A stretch of DNA of 64,000 nucleotides from MPNP01 sp963668325. GTDB taxonomy: Bacteria; Pseudomonadota; Alphaproteobacteria; Rhodobacterales; Rhodobacteraceae. The position numbers and the translations under genes were made by a program. This document shows, piece by piece, positions 55,694 through 64,000 of the stretch (position 1 is its first letter; each line of letters starts with the position of its first letter). The notes beneath the pieces were generated by a model. It saw nothing but the letters and a program-made list of their open reading frames with translations, was not told the DNA's origin and made no database searches. The stretch spans positions 1,488,001-1,552,000 of the forward strand of contig OY764222.1 of assembly GCA_963668325.1 (NCBI GenBank), written 5' to 3'.

Positions 55694-56586
55694 CTATAGC
55701 GTCTTCATACCCCTCTCCAGATAATGAAACCGCTTGATGTTATAGCAAAGATTGGTCAAGCCAATCCAAGCCCGGGAACGACTTAGTCCCAAGCAATTCA
55801 TATACCCACCTTTTGTCTCATTCTTAATGGCTCCGAAAACGTGCTCAACTCGAACCCTGACCCTGGAGTAGGCATGGTTCAAGGCAAGCTGACGAGAAGT
55901 CAATGGCGACCCCCTTTTACCCTTGAAATTAAGACGGGGCTTAAAGCCCTTCTCGCGTAAACCAACAATCCTTGCCTGCGACCGATACGCACTGTCCGCC
56001 CAGACTTGTCTTGAACCATCAGGCTTGGGATCCTCCAATAACTCTTCAAACACCTGACTGTCATGAACATTCGCCGCCGAGACTTCCCAATTGGTAATTA
56101 ATTTCGTGTCACGATCAACCGCAATATGGTTCTTGTAGCCATAATGATTGATCCCATTCTTCCTGAACCAACGAGCATCCGTGTCCTTCTGACGCAACTT
56201 GTGAGGATCATCTTCCCACGCCGGCGGAACGGAACCACTCTTGAGCGTGGCATTCTCCTCCCGACTGTTACGTTGACGGGGAACCTGAACAACCGATGAA
56301 TCAACCAGCGTACCCGTCTGCAAACTATAACCATGCGACGCCAACTGCTCCTTGAACACCGCAACCAACTCATCTATACGACCCGATTGGCTGAGTTTAT
56401 CACGATACTTCCATAAAGTCTTCTGATCCGGAACATGGTCCTTGCTGTTAAGACCCACAAACTGCTTGAAAGAGGTGCGATCCAACAGCATGTACTGTAA
56501 TTGTTCGTCACTCAGCCCATTCATCACCCCCAACAGGAGCGACCGGAAGATAATCAGATAATCCCACGATCTTCGCCCTTTGCCAC
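55694..56586 (-). pseudogene. IS5-family transposase, C-terminal part
   Basis: About 297 residues. SDEQLQYMLLDRTSFKQFVGL and DQKTLWKYRDKL form the N-terminal domain; LVDSSVVQVPRQRN (D), VWADSAYRSQARIVGL (D) and RVRVEHVFGAIKNETKGG (E) are the IS5 catalytic blocks. The insertion gives this half a new ATG inside the IS1182 end (at 56617), adding MKIKYFHSL in frame. All catalytic residues are on this fragment, but about 47 N-terminal residues are missing. Confidence 0.9.
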
Positions 56587-56590
56587 TCGT

Positions 56591-58499
56591 GAGACTGTGA
56601 AAGTATTTGATTTTCATTATTTCGGGGGCTTTACCCAGACCTTCAAATCAAGGTTGTTTTGACCTCGCTTCAGAGTAAAAACAAGGTTAAATTTCACCAA
56701 TAATTATCACAAAGTCACTTTCATCCAAAAATCCTTGCTTTCAGGGTCATTTTGACCCAAAAACACAAAAAACATACTCTTTCCCAGAAAAAATCACATA
56801 CGTATCCCTTGAAGTTCTCTTCTAGCCCTACAATACGCAACAAAAGCCCCCACACCAATCTCATTCAAGACCCGTTTGAAATTGTAACACAACGTCATCA
56901 GGTTCAACTCACCACGGCACTTGGCCAGACCACGCATCAGGAAATAATTGATCCCAGCCCAACATTTGAGGGTTCCAAAAGGATGTTCAACCAAAGACCC
57001 ACGCTGACGCATGACCCCTGCACCCTTGGCCATCCGCTGACGATGGCGATCCATCACAGCTTCATGTTCCCAACGTCTAATAAGACGATAGGTCTTGCTC
57101 GGCGCCAGACAATGTTCTTTGCGAGGACATGCACCACACACCTTGGCACTCAAACGATAAGTCAAATAACGCTTGCCTTTATGAGTATGTTTGCCAGCAC
57201 TGGGAGTTAACTTCTGGCCCGCCGGACAGACATAGGTATCAGTCGTTTTATCGTACTGGAAATCATCACGCCCAAAACGACCATCCAAGCCCTTGTGGGA
57301 GGCCTGTTTCGGTAAGGGTACATACATCGCCATTCCCTTCTCTTCGCACGCTTTCAAATGTTCGCCATTCGCATAACCGGTATCCGCCAGACCAACCAAA
57401 TCCTTGCTGCCTGTCGCCTCCTGGGCTTTTGTCATCATCGGTGCCAGCTGCTGGGTATCATTGCCATCCTGCACCAGATCAACCGCCACAATCAGCTTGG
57501 CTTCATCATCCACCGCAATCTGGCCATTATAACCAACTACACTTTTCCCCCGCTTGCTTAACAGGCGAGCATCCGGATCAACCTCCGAAAGCTGTTTCTC
57601 ACCACTGGCTTGCAAACGTTCCTGCCAAGCCTTCTTCTGCTCACAACGAGCCACTAAAGCAGCCATCTTGGCAACCAGGTCAGGATCAGATAAGTCCTCC
57701 TCAGCATCGGTGTCATCTGCTTCGGCCAACGCCTCAAAGTAAGCCGCAATCTTGCTATCCAGATGAGAAATCTCACGGGCAAGTTCACTCTTGGTATGAA
57801 CAGTGGCACCATTGGCACTGGCCTTCAAAAAAGTCCCGTCAACAGCGACCCGACGACCTCCAATCAAGGACAAGTCCCGACAAACCTGGACAAACTCACG
57901 GTTGACATTCCGCAAGGCCACAAGGTTGTTCTTGCGAAAATCGGAAATGGTCTTGTAAGTCGGTCTCGCTCCCTGACACAACCACATCACTTCGACATTA
58001 CACCGGGTTGCCTTTTCCAGAGCACGGGAACTACGAATTTTGTTTTGATAGCCATAGATATAGAGCTTCAATAGTACTGCCGGATCATAGGGAGGTTGGC
58101 CTGAACCAGACCATGCCTCGGCATGTCCAAACCCCATCTCGCTCAAAGCAAGCGTCTGGACAAATGCATCAATTGCCCGGACCGGATTGTCCGGGGCAAC
58201 ATAATCATTCAAACTCGGTGGTAACAACTGAACCGCCGTGCGGGGCTGAAGTTCCTGGTACCGTCGTTTTGACATTGTTAATCCTAAATTGAAAAAAGTG
58301 ATTTATTGTTCAGAAGCAGTGAATCAGAGATGATGCACGAAGACAAGAGGGAAAAGGGGTGATTGTTGAAAAAATATTCAGGGGAATGGAAAAGGGTTGA
58401 TAGACCAGGATAAACGTGACTGAAAGGAGTGGGGTCAGGCTATAAAAACTGCAAAAATATTACTCAATAAAGGGTTGATTTGAATACTTTCACAGTCTC
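56591..58499 (-). mobile_element. IS1182-type insertion sequence, copy 2
   Basis: A 1909-bp copy in inverse orientation to copy 1, with the same 17-bp ends. It is flanked by the 4-bp direct repeat TCGT (56587-56590 and 58500-58503) and lies within an IS5-type transposase gene. Confidence 0.95.
56794..58275 (-). CDS. IS1182-family transposase, copy 2
   Basis: A 493-residue transposase, nearly identical to the one at 19738. Differences seen: AEEDLS for AEGDLS, KKAWQERLQASGEK for KKALQERVLASGEK, and ATGSKD for ATGNKD. All catalytic blocks are intact. The small divergence means both copies moved recently from a common source. Confidence 0.95.
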   Translation of the reverse strand: MSKRRYQELQPRTAVQLLPPSLNDYVAPDNPVRAIDAFVQTLALSEMGFGHAEAWSGSGQPPYDPAVLLKLYIYGYQNKIRSSRALEKATRCNVEVMWLCQGARPTYKTISDFRKNNLVALRNVNREFVQVCRDLSLIGGRRVAVDGTFLKASANGATVHTKSELAREISHLDSKIAAYFEALAEADDTDAEEDLSDPDLVAKMAALVARCEQKKAWQERLQASGEKQLSEVDPDARLLSKRGKSVVGYNGQIAVDDEAKLIVAVDLVQDGNDTQQLAPMMTKAQEATGSKDLVGLADTGYANGEHLKACEEKGMAMYVPLPKQASHKGLDGRFGRDDFQYDKTTDTYVCPAGQKLTPSAGKHTHKGKRYLTYRLSAKVCGACPRKEHCLAPSKTYRLIRRWEHEAVMDRHRQRMAKGAGVMRQRGSLVEHPFGTLKCWAGINYFLMRGLAKCRGELNLMTLCYNFKRVLNEIGVGAFVAYCRARRELQGIRM

Positions 58500-58641
58500 T
58501 CGTCCGGGGAGGGCCAAAAACCTCTACAAGGATCGGGGTGAACAGGGTCCAGTCCACCAGGTCCTTCATGCTTTGCAGATTGGTAAATTCCTTCAGTGCC
58601 CGACTTTGTTGGTCCTCTTCGAGCAAGTGGCGTTGGTCCAT
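58500..58641 (-). pseudogene. IS5-family transposase, N-terminal part
   Basis: 47 codons, MDQRHLLEEDQQSRALKEFTNL and on to VEVFGPPRT, ahead of the IS1182 insertion. GGGAG lies before the ATG. Joined to 56586 after removing one TCGT it restores PRTSGKGRRSWDY and a 344-residue protein. Confidence 0.88.
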
Positions 58642-58747
58642 TTGATAGCTCCCAGGTTTACATCAAAAAAAGAATAATTTATTGTGTCAATCCAATGATT
58701 CACAACAACAACTAAAATACCAGGGCCAGAGGGCCAATTTGGCAAAA

Positions 58748-59300
58748 TTTTGTAAAAAAAAGTGATCGGATTATTTAATAGAGGTGCCCTTTAGAGATTT
58801 CTTCTGGGCCAAAACAGAATTTTTGGTGTTCCTAATTTCAAAATCATTTTTTTAAAATCTGAAGATAGATTAAAAATCAATAATTGCATTTAGGTTTTGG
58901 GAACTTGCTTCATCGGCAAGGAACTGACAGCCCATTTAAGATTTCCCCAGTTCCCACCTTGCCCTGGTAGATTTTGGCATTATTTTATATAATATGGGAA
59001 CTGATTAGGTCATGTATGTTTTGTTCCAGCTAAAGGATATACTAAAAAATTAATAAAATTTAGCATATGGGAACAAAATACCATAATAAGGGTATTAGTA
59101 GAGGGGTTTTGCCCTGTTATGATGGTGCTTTAAGGTGCTTTGGGGTATGTGAAGTTCAGGTTAATTTTTTGGTACTCAAAGTAGGAAAATCCAAAGCAGA
59201 CTTTTGAACTACAGTACTGGAACGATCTGGCTCAGAAGGACTTCAAACAAGAGAAAGTTACTTTCTTGATAACAGTTCTTATAAAATGAATTTTCCTATA
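58748..59300. other. Intergenic stretch between IS5 and trxB
   Basis: AT-rich DNA without supported gene. Short repeats such as GGTGCTTT twice near 59127-59145 are seen; no terminator for the minus-strand trxB is obvious. Confidence 0.55.
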
Positions 59301-60251
59301 TCAATCTAATTCAGTTAAATACTTTACTGCGTCCAGAGCGGCCATGCATCCCATGCCAGCAGAAGTAACAGCTTGTCGGTAAGTGCTGTCGACCAGGTCG
59401 CCGGCTGCAAAAACCCCAGGTATTGAGGTTTTGGTAGTGCCAGGTTCAGTTACAATATAACCGCCTTCTCTTGTTTCCAAACTTTCCAAAAACACTTCCG
59501 AGGAGGGGGTGTGCCCGATTGCAATAAAAACTCCACTACATTCAAGATTTGATATATTACCATTTTGGGTGTTTTTGACTGTAACACCGGTTACCGATTT
59601 AGGATCTGTTTCGCCTTTGATTTCAACCAGGACATGATTCCAAAGGGGAACGATCTTTTCATTTTCAAACAATCTTTTTTGAAGGATCTTGTCGGCTCGT
59701 AGTTCATCTCGCCTGTGGATAAGAGTTACTTTAGTTGCAAATTTGGTTAAGAACAACGCCTCCTCAACTGCCGTATTCCCCCCACCAACAACAACAATTT
59801 CCTGACCTCGGAAAAAGAACCCATCACAAGTTGCACAGGCAGAAACTCCATGACCTTTAAAATAATCTTCAGAAGGGAGTTCCAGCCATTTGGCCTGAGC
59901 ACCTGTTGCCAGTATCAAGGTTCTAGAGTTATAGATGTTTCCACTGTCACCTGTCGCCTGAAAAGGTTTGCTCTTCATGTCAACACCAATAATATGATCC
60001 TGGATTACATTGACCCCAATCGACCGGGCATGCTCTTCCATTCTCATCATTAGGTCTGGTCCCAGTACCATGGTATCTCCTGGCCAGTTTTCTACATCAG
60101 TAGTTATGGTTAACTGACCGCCGGGCTGAATCCCCTGGATCAGAATCGGTTTCAGCAATGCTCTGGAGGCATATACTCCTGCTGTATAGCCGGCCGGGCC
60201 GGAACCAATAATCAATACATCAGTTTGAAAGTTCTCAGGCATAATAGACAA
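59301..60251 (-). CDS. trxB: Thioredoxin-disulfide reductase
   Basis: A 316-residue flavoprotein that reduces thioredoxin with NADPH. FAD-binding GSGPAGYTAGVYASRA at the N-terminus, GGQLTITTDVENWPG, the redox-active CATC in HGVSACATCDGFFF, NADPH-binding VVGGGNTAVEEALFL, and the C-terminal FAD motif GVFAAGDLVDSTYRQAVTSAGMGCMAALDA. Start at 60251 gives MSIMPENFQTDVLIIG; the ATG three codons in is equally possible. Confidence 0.96.
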   Translation of the reverse strand: MSIMPENFQTDVLIIGSGPAGYTAGVYASRALLKPILIQGIQPGGQLTITTDVENWPGDTMVLGPDLMMRMEEHARSIGVNVIQDHIIGVDMKSKPFQATGDSGNIYNSRTLILATGAQAKWLELPSEDYFKGHGVSACATCDGFFFRGQEIVVVGGGNTAVEEALFLTKFATKVTLIHRRDELRADKILQKRLFENEKIVPLWNHVLVEIKGETDPKSVTGVTVKNTQNGNISNLECSGVFIAIGHTPSSEVFLESLETREGGYIVTEPGTTKTSIPGVFAAGDLVDSTYRQAVTSAGMGCMAALDAVKYLTELD

Positions 60252-60271
60252 CGGTCCCCGGTTATATCATT

Positions 60272-61417
60272 CTAAACTGTAACCAATTCGAGTGGTAGTC
60301 TGGAAAGTGGCTTGGAATCTTTTTCATTAACGATTGAAGTTCTGCCGGTACACATCGCAATCTTATTTTCTCCGTCCAACAGAATCATGTGCAAGAAAAA
60401 CACCATTCCTGGTTCAATTTCAGTAGTTGCTCCTGCACGAAACATCTCTCTTTCCATCCAAGTAGGGGTATAACGCGCTCCAAGGGAATATCCACAGGCA
60501 TTCAATTTGAATTGCCCCATACCCAAGCGGTCCATGGTATCACTATGAGCTAAAAAAACCTGTTCCATGATATTGCCTGGTTTAAGGTTTTCTTCGCAGG
60601 CAAGAAGGGCCGAAACTCCAGCCTCAAACATATCCTTGTGTTGTTGAGTAGCTTGGCCTACCATAACGGTTCTCATTAAACAAGAATGGTAATGTCGATA
60701 AACCCCTGCCCATTCAAGGTTTAGTTGGTCGTTTTTGGACAATTTTCTTGTCCCTGTTGCATACCTGACCAGGAGAGCATTTTCTGCTGACCCGATGATG
60801 AACTCATTACCTGGATAGTCACCTCCGCCACAAAAAATGGCATTGTGCATGGCGGCAAGTATTTCTCCTTCATCGGCCCCTGGGGAAGCAACAGAAACAG
60901 CGGCATCGAAGGCATCATCAGCCAGTTCAGCTGCTTTCCTCACATAAACGAGTTCCTCATCGGATTTTACCAATCGTAGCTTTGAGATCAGATCACTTGC
61001 TTCAACCAATTCTACATCATCACCCAATTGGTCGATCAACCTTCTATAATTAAAGGCAGTTAAACCATGGGTATCAGTTTCAATCCCCAAACGCTTGCCA
61101 AGTAATTTTTTTTCTTTTAGCAGGTTCTTCAAGTCCACTGCCGGATTGGCCTGATCATTATCAATCCAAATCCGTATATCATTTATGTTGGAAGTGATTT
61201 CAGCTTGAAGCTTGTCAGCTGATCTGGTCAGTAGAACAGGTTGATCCCCTCCCACAATAAGACACTGGAAAAAACAAAATCCGAAAGTGTCATACCCGGT
61301 AAGCCAATACTGGCTTTCTGGTGAAAACAGCAGAATTCCATCTAGGCCGGCTTTATCAAGGGCTCTAGCCAAGGCCTTGTGACGACGTGTAAATTCCTTA
61401 TCTGAAAAATGTAACAT
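60272..61417 (-). CDS. M24-fold protein (Xaa-Pro peptidase/ectoine hydrolase/creatinase-like)
   Basis: A 381-residue pita-bread-fold protein with a creatinase N-terminal domain (FTRRHKALARALDKAGLDGILLFSPESQYWLTGYDTFGF). The usual metal ligands are not conserved: the first Asp pair is replaced in QLNLEWAGVYRHYHSCLMRTVMVG, and the His of the GHGIG motif is replaced in NACGYSLGARYTP; Glu in IEPGMVFFLH remains. This suggests a hydrolase with changed chemistry, in the manner of creatinase or ectoine-hydrolase-type relatives, rather than an ordinary peptidase. It lies 20 bp upstream of trxB on the same strand. Confidence 0.75.
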   Translation of the reverse strand: MLHFSDKEFTRRHKALARALDKAGLDGILLFSPESQYWLTGYDTFGFCFFQCLIVGGDQPVLLTRSADKLQAEITSNINDIRIWIDNDQANPAVDLKNLLKEKKLLGKRLGIETDTHGLTAFNYRRLIDQLGDDVELVEASDLISKLRLVKSDEELVYVRKAAELADDAFDAAVSVASPGADEGEILAAMHNAIFCGGGDYPGNEFIIGSAENALLVRYATGTRKLSKNDQLNLEWAGVYRHYHSCLMRTVMVGQATQQHKDMFEAGVSALLACEENLKPGNIMEQVFLAHSDTMDRLGMGQFKLNACGYSLGARYTPTWMEREMFRAGATTEIEPGMVFFLHMILLDGENKIAMCTGRTSIVNEKDSKPLSRLPLELVTV

Positions 61418-61426
61418 ATTCTCTTC

Positions 61427-62182
61427 TCAAGATACGATTACTGATGCATTCAATCCAAAACAGGGTTCTTTTTGATGGAAACTCCTTCTATTGGAAAAAA
61501 ACCAAGACTCCTTCTGATAGGTACATAAGTCAATAATTTCAACTTGATTTATGCCTTCTTTAACAAATAGAGTGCGGCTTAAACCAACTAAATCAAAAAG
61601 GTATGAATGAGCGGTTAATTTTCTGAAGCAACTTGCACTTTCGGGGATATTGTTAACAAACAACTCTCTTAAATCATTTCCAAATTCATAATTTGCCCTA
61701 CTGATGGAAGGTCCTATTACAACCCGAATATCCTGGAGGTCAGACCCCAAAGTTGTCATTTCATGTATTACTGACTTAATAATCCCCTTTAGAGTACCCT
61801 TCCACCCTGCATGTATTGCACCTGTTATGCCAGACTTGGGGTCTGATAAAAAAATTGGCTGGCAATCAGCGGTTAAAATCCCAAGTCCTAATCCCTTCTT
61901 CCTTGTGACCATCCCATCAGCTTCGAAAGTGGGTGAATTATTGTTTTCGAGAACAATTACCCGAGAAGTGTGTTTCTGATTAAGGAAAACCAAATCACCT
62001 TGTGCAATCCCAAGCGTTTTACCTACCAAAGATCTGTTCTTCAGCACATTTTCGCTATCATCGCTTGAATTTAGCCCGCAATTTAAACTCGTGAATTCAT
62101 TTTTTGAAACCCCTCCTTTTCTGGTAAAGAAACCATGTTTATTGGGTTCAAGGGAATTTGAAGAAATATAACTTGGAGGCAT
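61427..62182 (-). CDS. pgeF: Peptidoglycan editing factor PgeF / YfiH-family multicopper-fold protein
   Basis: A 251-residue YfiH/DUF152 protein. Signature blocks: HGFFTRKGGVSKNEFTSLNCGLNSSDDSENV, LNQKHTSRVIV, GILTADCQPIFLSD, GAIHAGWKGTLKGI and VIGPSISRANYEF. Members remove misincorporated residues from cell-wall precursors or act on purine nucleosides. The ATG overlaps the stop of the MidA-like gene, as in many alphaproteobacteria. Confidence 0.93.
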   Translation of the reverse strand: MPPSYISSNSLEPNKHGFFTRKGGVSKNEFTSLNCGLNSSDDSENVLKNRSLVGKTLGIAQGDLVFLNQKHTSRVIVLENNNSPTFEADGMVTRKKGLGLGILTADCQPIFLSDPKSGITGAIHAGWKGTLKGIIKSVIHEMTTLGSDLQDIRVVIGPSISRANYEFGNDLRELFVNNIPESASCFRKLTAHSYLFDLVGLSRTLFVKEGINQVEIIDLCTYQKESWFFSNRRSFHQKEPCFGLNASVIVS

Positions 62183-63243
62183 TACATGATCCCTTGTGGA
62201 ACAGGTCCCTTGCTAGAATAAATGGCCATTACCTTGAATAGAGTTCCCATCTGATCTGGTGAAACTAACCTGTCAATGGCTTTTTGATGGGATTCCAGTT
62301 CGGTACCTGTAAGGTTGGCTGCCAGGATATCTGCTCTTTCATGGATTCCCAGATTTGTCAGAAACTCGCCCTGTCCTATCAAAGGAGAAACAGAGATGCC
62401 TTCCACTTCTTTGGCTAAAGCCCCAAAATCAACATGGGAAGTTAAATCAGTCCAACCTGGATTTTTCAGTGGATCGGCGTAGCTGTTATTTTCTAAAGCC
62501 TGGAAGGTGTCACCTAAAGAATAGTGTTCGCCATAGTCAATAATCAAAAATACACCCCCATACTCCTTAATTTTATCAACAATATCATCTACAAAGGTTT
62601 GGGCATTTGGTCTGACTTCAACGAAATCTCCCTCCTTGGTATTGTCTAACTTTGACTCCAATGGTTTAAATTTCAATTCCTTGGACAGTACAAAATGCAA
62701 TTCGCTCCCCAATCTCCCTACCAAACGCTCTTTCCAATATTGTTTTCCTCTCACAAACTGCCTGATAGGCAAGGCATCGAAGAATTCATTTGCCAATGCA
62801 AATACTGGTAGATCAGGAAGATTTTCCAACGAAGCTATCCATGTTGGCTGGAAGTCATGTAATCTTTTTCTTTGGTGATCCTTAAGCGAGGTGCTTTTTT
62901 CAAGTAAAAACAAACTGCAAGAATCGAGAAAATCCGGAACTATCCGAGAGCTTCTTAACAAGTCTGACATCAAGGTTCCCCTTCCCGGACCCAACTCCAA
63001 TAAGGTAAAAGATTTATAATGCCCACAATCTATCCAGTATTGAGCGAAAAAAAGACCAATTAATTCTCCAAACACCTGTGATATTTCAGGAGCTGTTGTA
63101 AACGCCCCTTGTTGTCCTATCGGGTTTTTACTGTTGTAATACCCATGCTCGTTATCAAAGAGAGCCATCTCCATGTATTGACCTATTGTTAGAGGGCCCC
63201 TTGAGTCGATTTCATTTAATATTTTATTTTTTAAGGGAAGCAT
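62182..63243 (-). CDS. MidA/NDUFAF7-type SAM-dependent methyltransferase
   Basis: A 353-residue Methyltransf_28 protein. IGQYMEMALFDNEHGYYNSKNPIGQQGAFTTAPEISQVFGELIGLFF, the SAM loop LLELGPGRGTLMSDLLR near residue 85, FALANEFFDALPIRQF and LIIDYGEHYSLGDTFQAL are diagnostic. The mitochondrial homologue methylates an arginine of complex I; the bacterial substrate is not settled. It sits between lgt and pgeF, overlapping both. Confidence 0.92.
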   Translation of the reverse strand: MLPLKNKILNEIDSRGPLTIGQYMEMALFDNEHGYYNSKNPIGQQGAFTTAPEISQVFGELIGLFFAQYWIDCGHYKSFTLLELGPGRGTLMSDLLRSSRIVPDFLDSCSLFLLEKSTSLKDHQRKRLHDFQPTWIASLENLPDLPVFALANEFFDALPIRQFVRGKQYWKERLVGRLGSELHFVLSKELKFKPLESKLDNTKEGDFVEVRPNAQTFVDDIVDKIKEYGGVFLIIDYGEHYSLGDTFQALENNSYADPLKNPGWTDLTSHVDFGALAKEVEGISVSPLIGQGEFLTNLGIHERADILAANLTGTELESHQKAIDRLVSPDQMGTLFKVMAIYSSKGPVPQGIM

Positions 63244-64000
63244 GGTTTCTTTTTTGGATAAAGAAAATTAATCCCAGACCGACAATTACCATAGGAAAAC
63301 TGAGTAATTGCCCCATTGTTATCCCACCCCAATCCGAAAATTGGATGATAAATCCGAGTGGATTGCCTTCTGATACAAATTGAGGGTCGGGTTCCCGAAA
63401 GAATTCTACAAATACCCTCGCTAATCCGTAGCCAGCGAAAAACAAGCCGGATGTTCGCCAAGGGACTTTGAAATAACCCTTTCTATAGACAAGATAGGAT
63501 AGGACTAGACAAAGTAGAAAGCCCTCCAATAATGCTTCATAGAGTTGGGAAGGATGACGGGAACAAGCTCCCACCCAGGTTTCTGGACAAATTGCAGCTG
63601 GACCCTCTGGAAATATAACTCCCCAACTGACATCGGTGGGACGGCCAAATAGTTCCATGTTGATAAAATTTGCTATCCTGCCAAGAAAGAGCCCAGGGGT
63701 TACGGTAATGGAAATTGTATCGGAAACACTACCAAGAGGAGAATTGGTTTTTTTGCAAAATAATATTGTAGCAAGGATTAACCCTACAAACGCTCCGTGG
63801 AAGGACATACCCCCACTCCAGATTTTAAATATCTCGATAGGATTATCCAAAAAATATCCAAAATTATAGAATATTACATACCCCAACCGCCCCCCTATGA
63901 TGACACCTATTATTATCCAGGTCAGTAACTGCTCAGGTTGTGCTGGTGTAAGTGGCGGTTTGTCATTTGGCCATAAATTCGGCCTTTTCATAAAGTGAAC
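63224..64000 (-). CDS. lgt: Prolipoprotein diacylglyceryl transferase (5' end outside window)
   Basis: An inner-membrane enzyme that attaches diacylglycerol to the lipobox cysteine of prolipoproteins. The visible about 258 residues include GVIIGGRLGYVIFYNFGYFLDNPIEIFKIWSGGMSFHGAFVG, the signature FLGRIANFINMELFGRPTDVSWG and RHPSQLYEALLEG. Several hydrophobic spans are present. An internal ATG at 63991 follows an open frame that continues to the window edge, and the first membrane span expected upstream is missing, so the true start lies beyond 64000. Confidence 0.95.
   Translation of the reverse strand, partial: VHFMKRPNLWPNDKPPLTPAQPEQLLTWIIIGVIIGGRLGYVIFYNFGYFLDNPIEIFKIWSGGMSFHGAFVGLILATILFCKKTNSPLGSVSDTISITVTPGLFLGRIANFINMELFGRPTDVSWGVIFPEGPAAICPETWVGACSRHPSQLYEALLEGFLLCLVLSYLVYRKGYFKVPWRTSGLFFAGYGLARVFVEFFREPDPQFVSEGNPLGFIIQFSDWGGITMGQLLSFPMVIVGLGLIFFIQKRNHASLKK

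Larger units (their letters stand above)
55616..58747 (-). mobile_element. IS5-type element interrupted by IS1182-type copy 2
   Basis: A transposase gene on the minus strand is split by the inserted element. Imperfect ends TTTTGACCAAATCTGCCC at 55616 and, inverted, TTTTGCCAAATTGGCCC ending at 58747 fit a host element of about 1.2 kb without the insert, the normal IS5 size. No clear target duplication was found, so the exact borders are uncertain. Confidence 0.6.

Overview
The window looks like a piece of an alphaproteobacterial chromosome of low to moderate GC. Pointers are the atpH-atpA-atpG-atpD-atpC cluster, the lgt / MidA-type methyltransferase / pgeF run, gloB divergent from a methyltransferase, a TIGR01459-type HAD hydrolase, a YcgN-type protein, and groESL behind a perfect CIRCE element. 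A genus cannot be given from sequence reading alone. The load of insertion elements suggests a genome under relaxed selection, possibly host-associated, but that is inference.

Layout. 1-9 kb: clpA (3' end outside the window), gloB, a methyltransferase, and the F1 half of ATP synthase. 9.2-16.7 kb: one operon with a promoter and a dyad, encoding a dipeptide-type ABC importer (two permeases and a fused double ATPase), a hydantoinase/oxoprolinase-like protein and two tandem DUF917 proteins; a matching solute-binding protein lies at 24.4 kb. 16.7-27.8 kb: accessory and decayed DNA with an IS630 fragment, a large GC-rich Calx-beta/autotransporter-like gene cut by an IS1182-type element, and gene debris. 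27.8-36.5 kb: housekeeping genes (prs, an isomerase, threonine aldolase, ycgN-like, ribF, HAD hydrolase, ppaC, groES-groEL).

36.6-52.5 kb is the most striking region: a nest of five mobile elements. An IS66-type element (8-bp target duplication) has its transposase gene cut in two places. One cut holds a Tn5/IS4-type element whose transposase carries an N-terminal DUF4338 (DruA-like) domain. That transposase is itself cut by a Tn7/Mu-like element with ends TGTTG...CAACA, a 5-bp duplication and an operon encoding a zinc-ribbon protein, DDE integrase, ExeA-like ATPase and TOPRIM primase-like protein. The other cut holds a RIT element (three tyrosine recombinases), with a second RIT element inserted in the 3' end of its last gene. 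Every insertion has a direct repeat, and removing element plus one repeat restores the host reading frame.

52.6-58.8 kb: an IS1634 fragment, a 46-bp perfect palindrome, a three-gene HD-phosphohydrolase / YwgA-like / DUF2513-like set that may be a defence module, and an IS5-type element interrupted by a second, near-identical IS1182-type copy. 59.3-64 kb: trxB, an M24-fold protein, pgeF, a MidA-like methyltransferase and lgt (5' end outside the window). No tRNA, rRNA, CRISPR array or replication origin was recognised.
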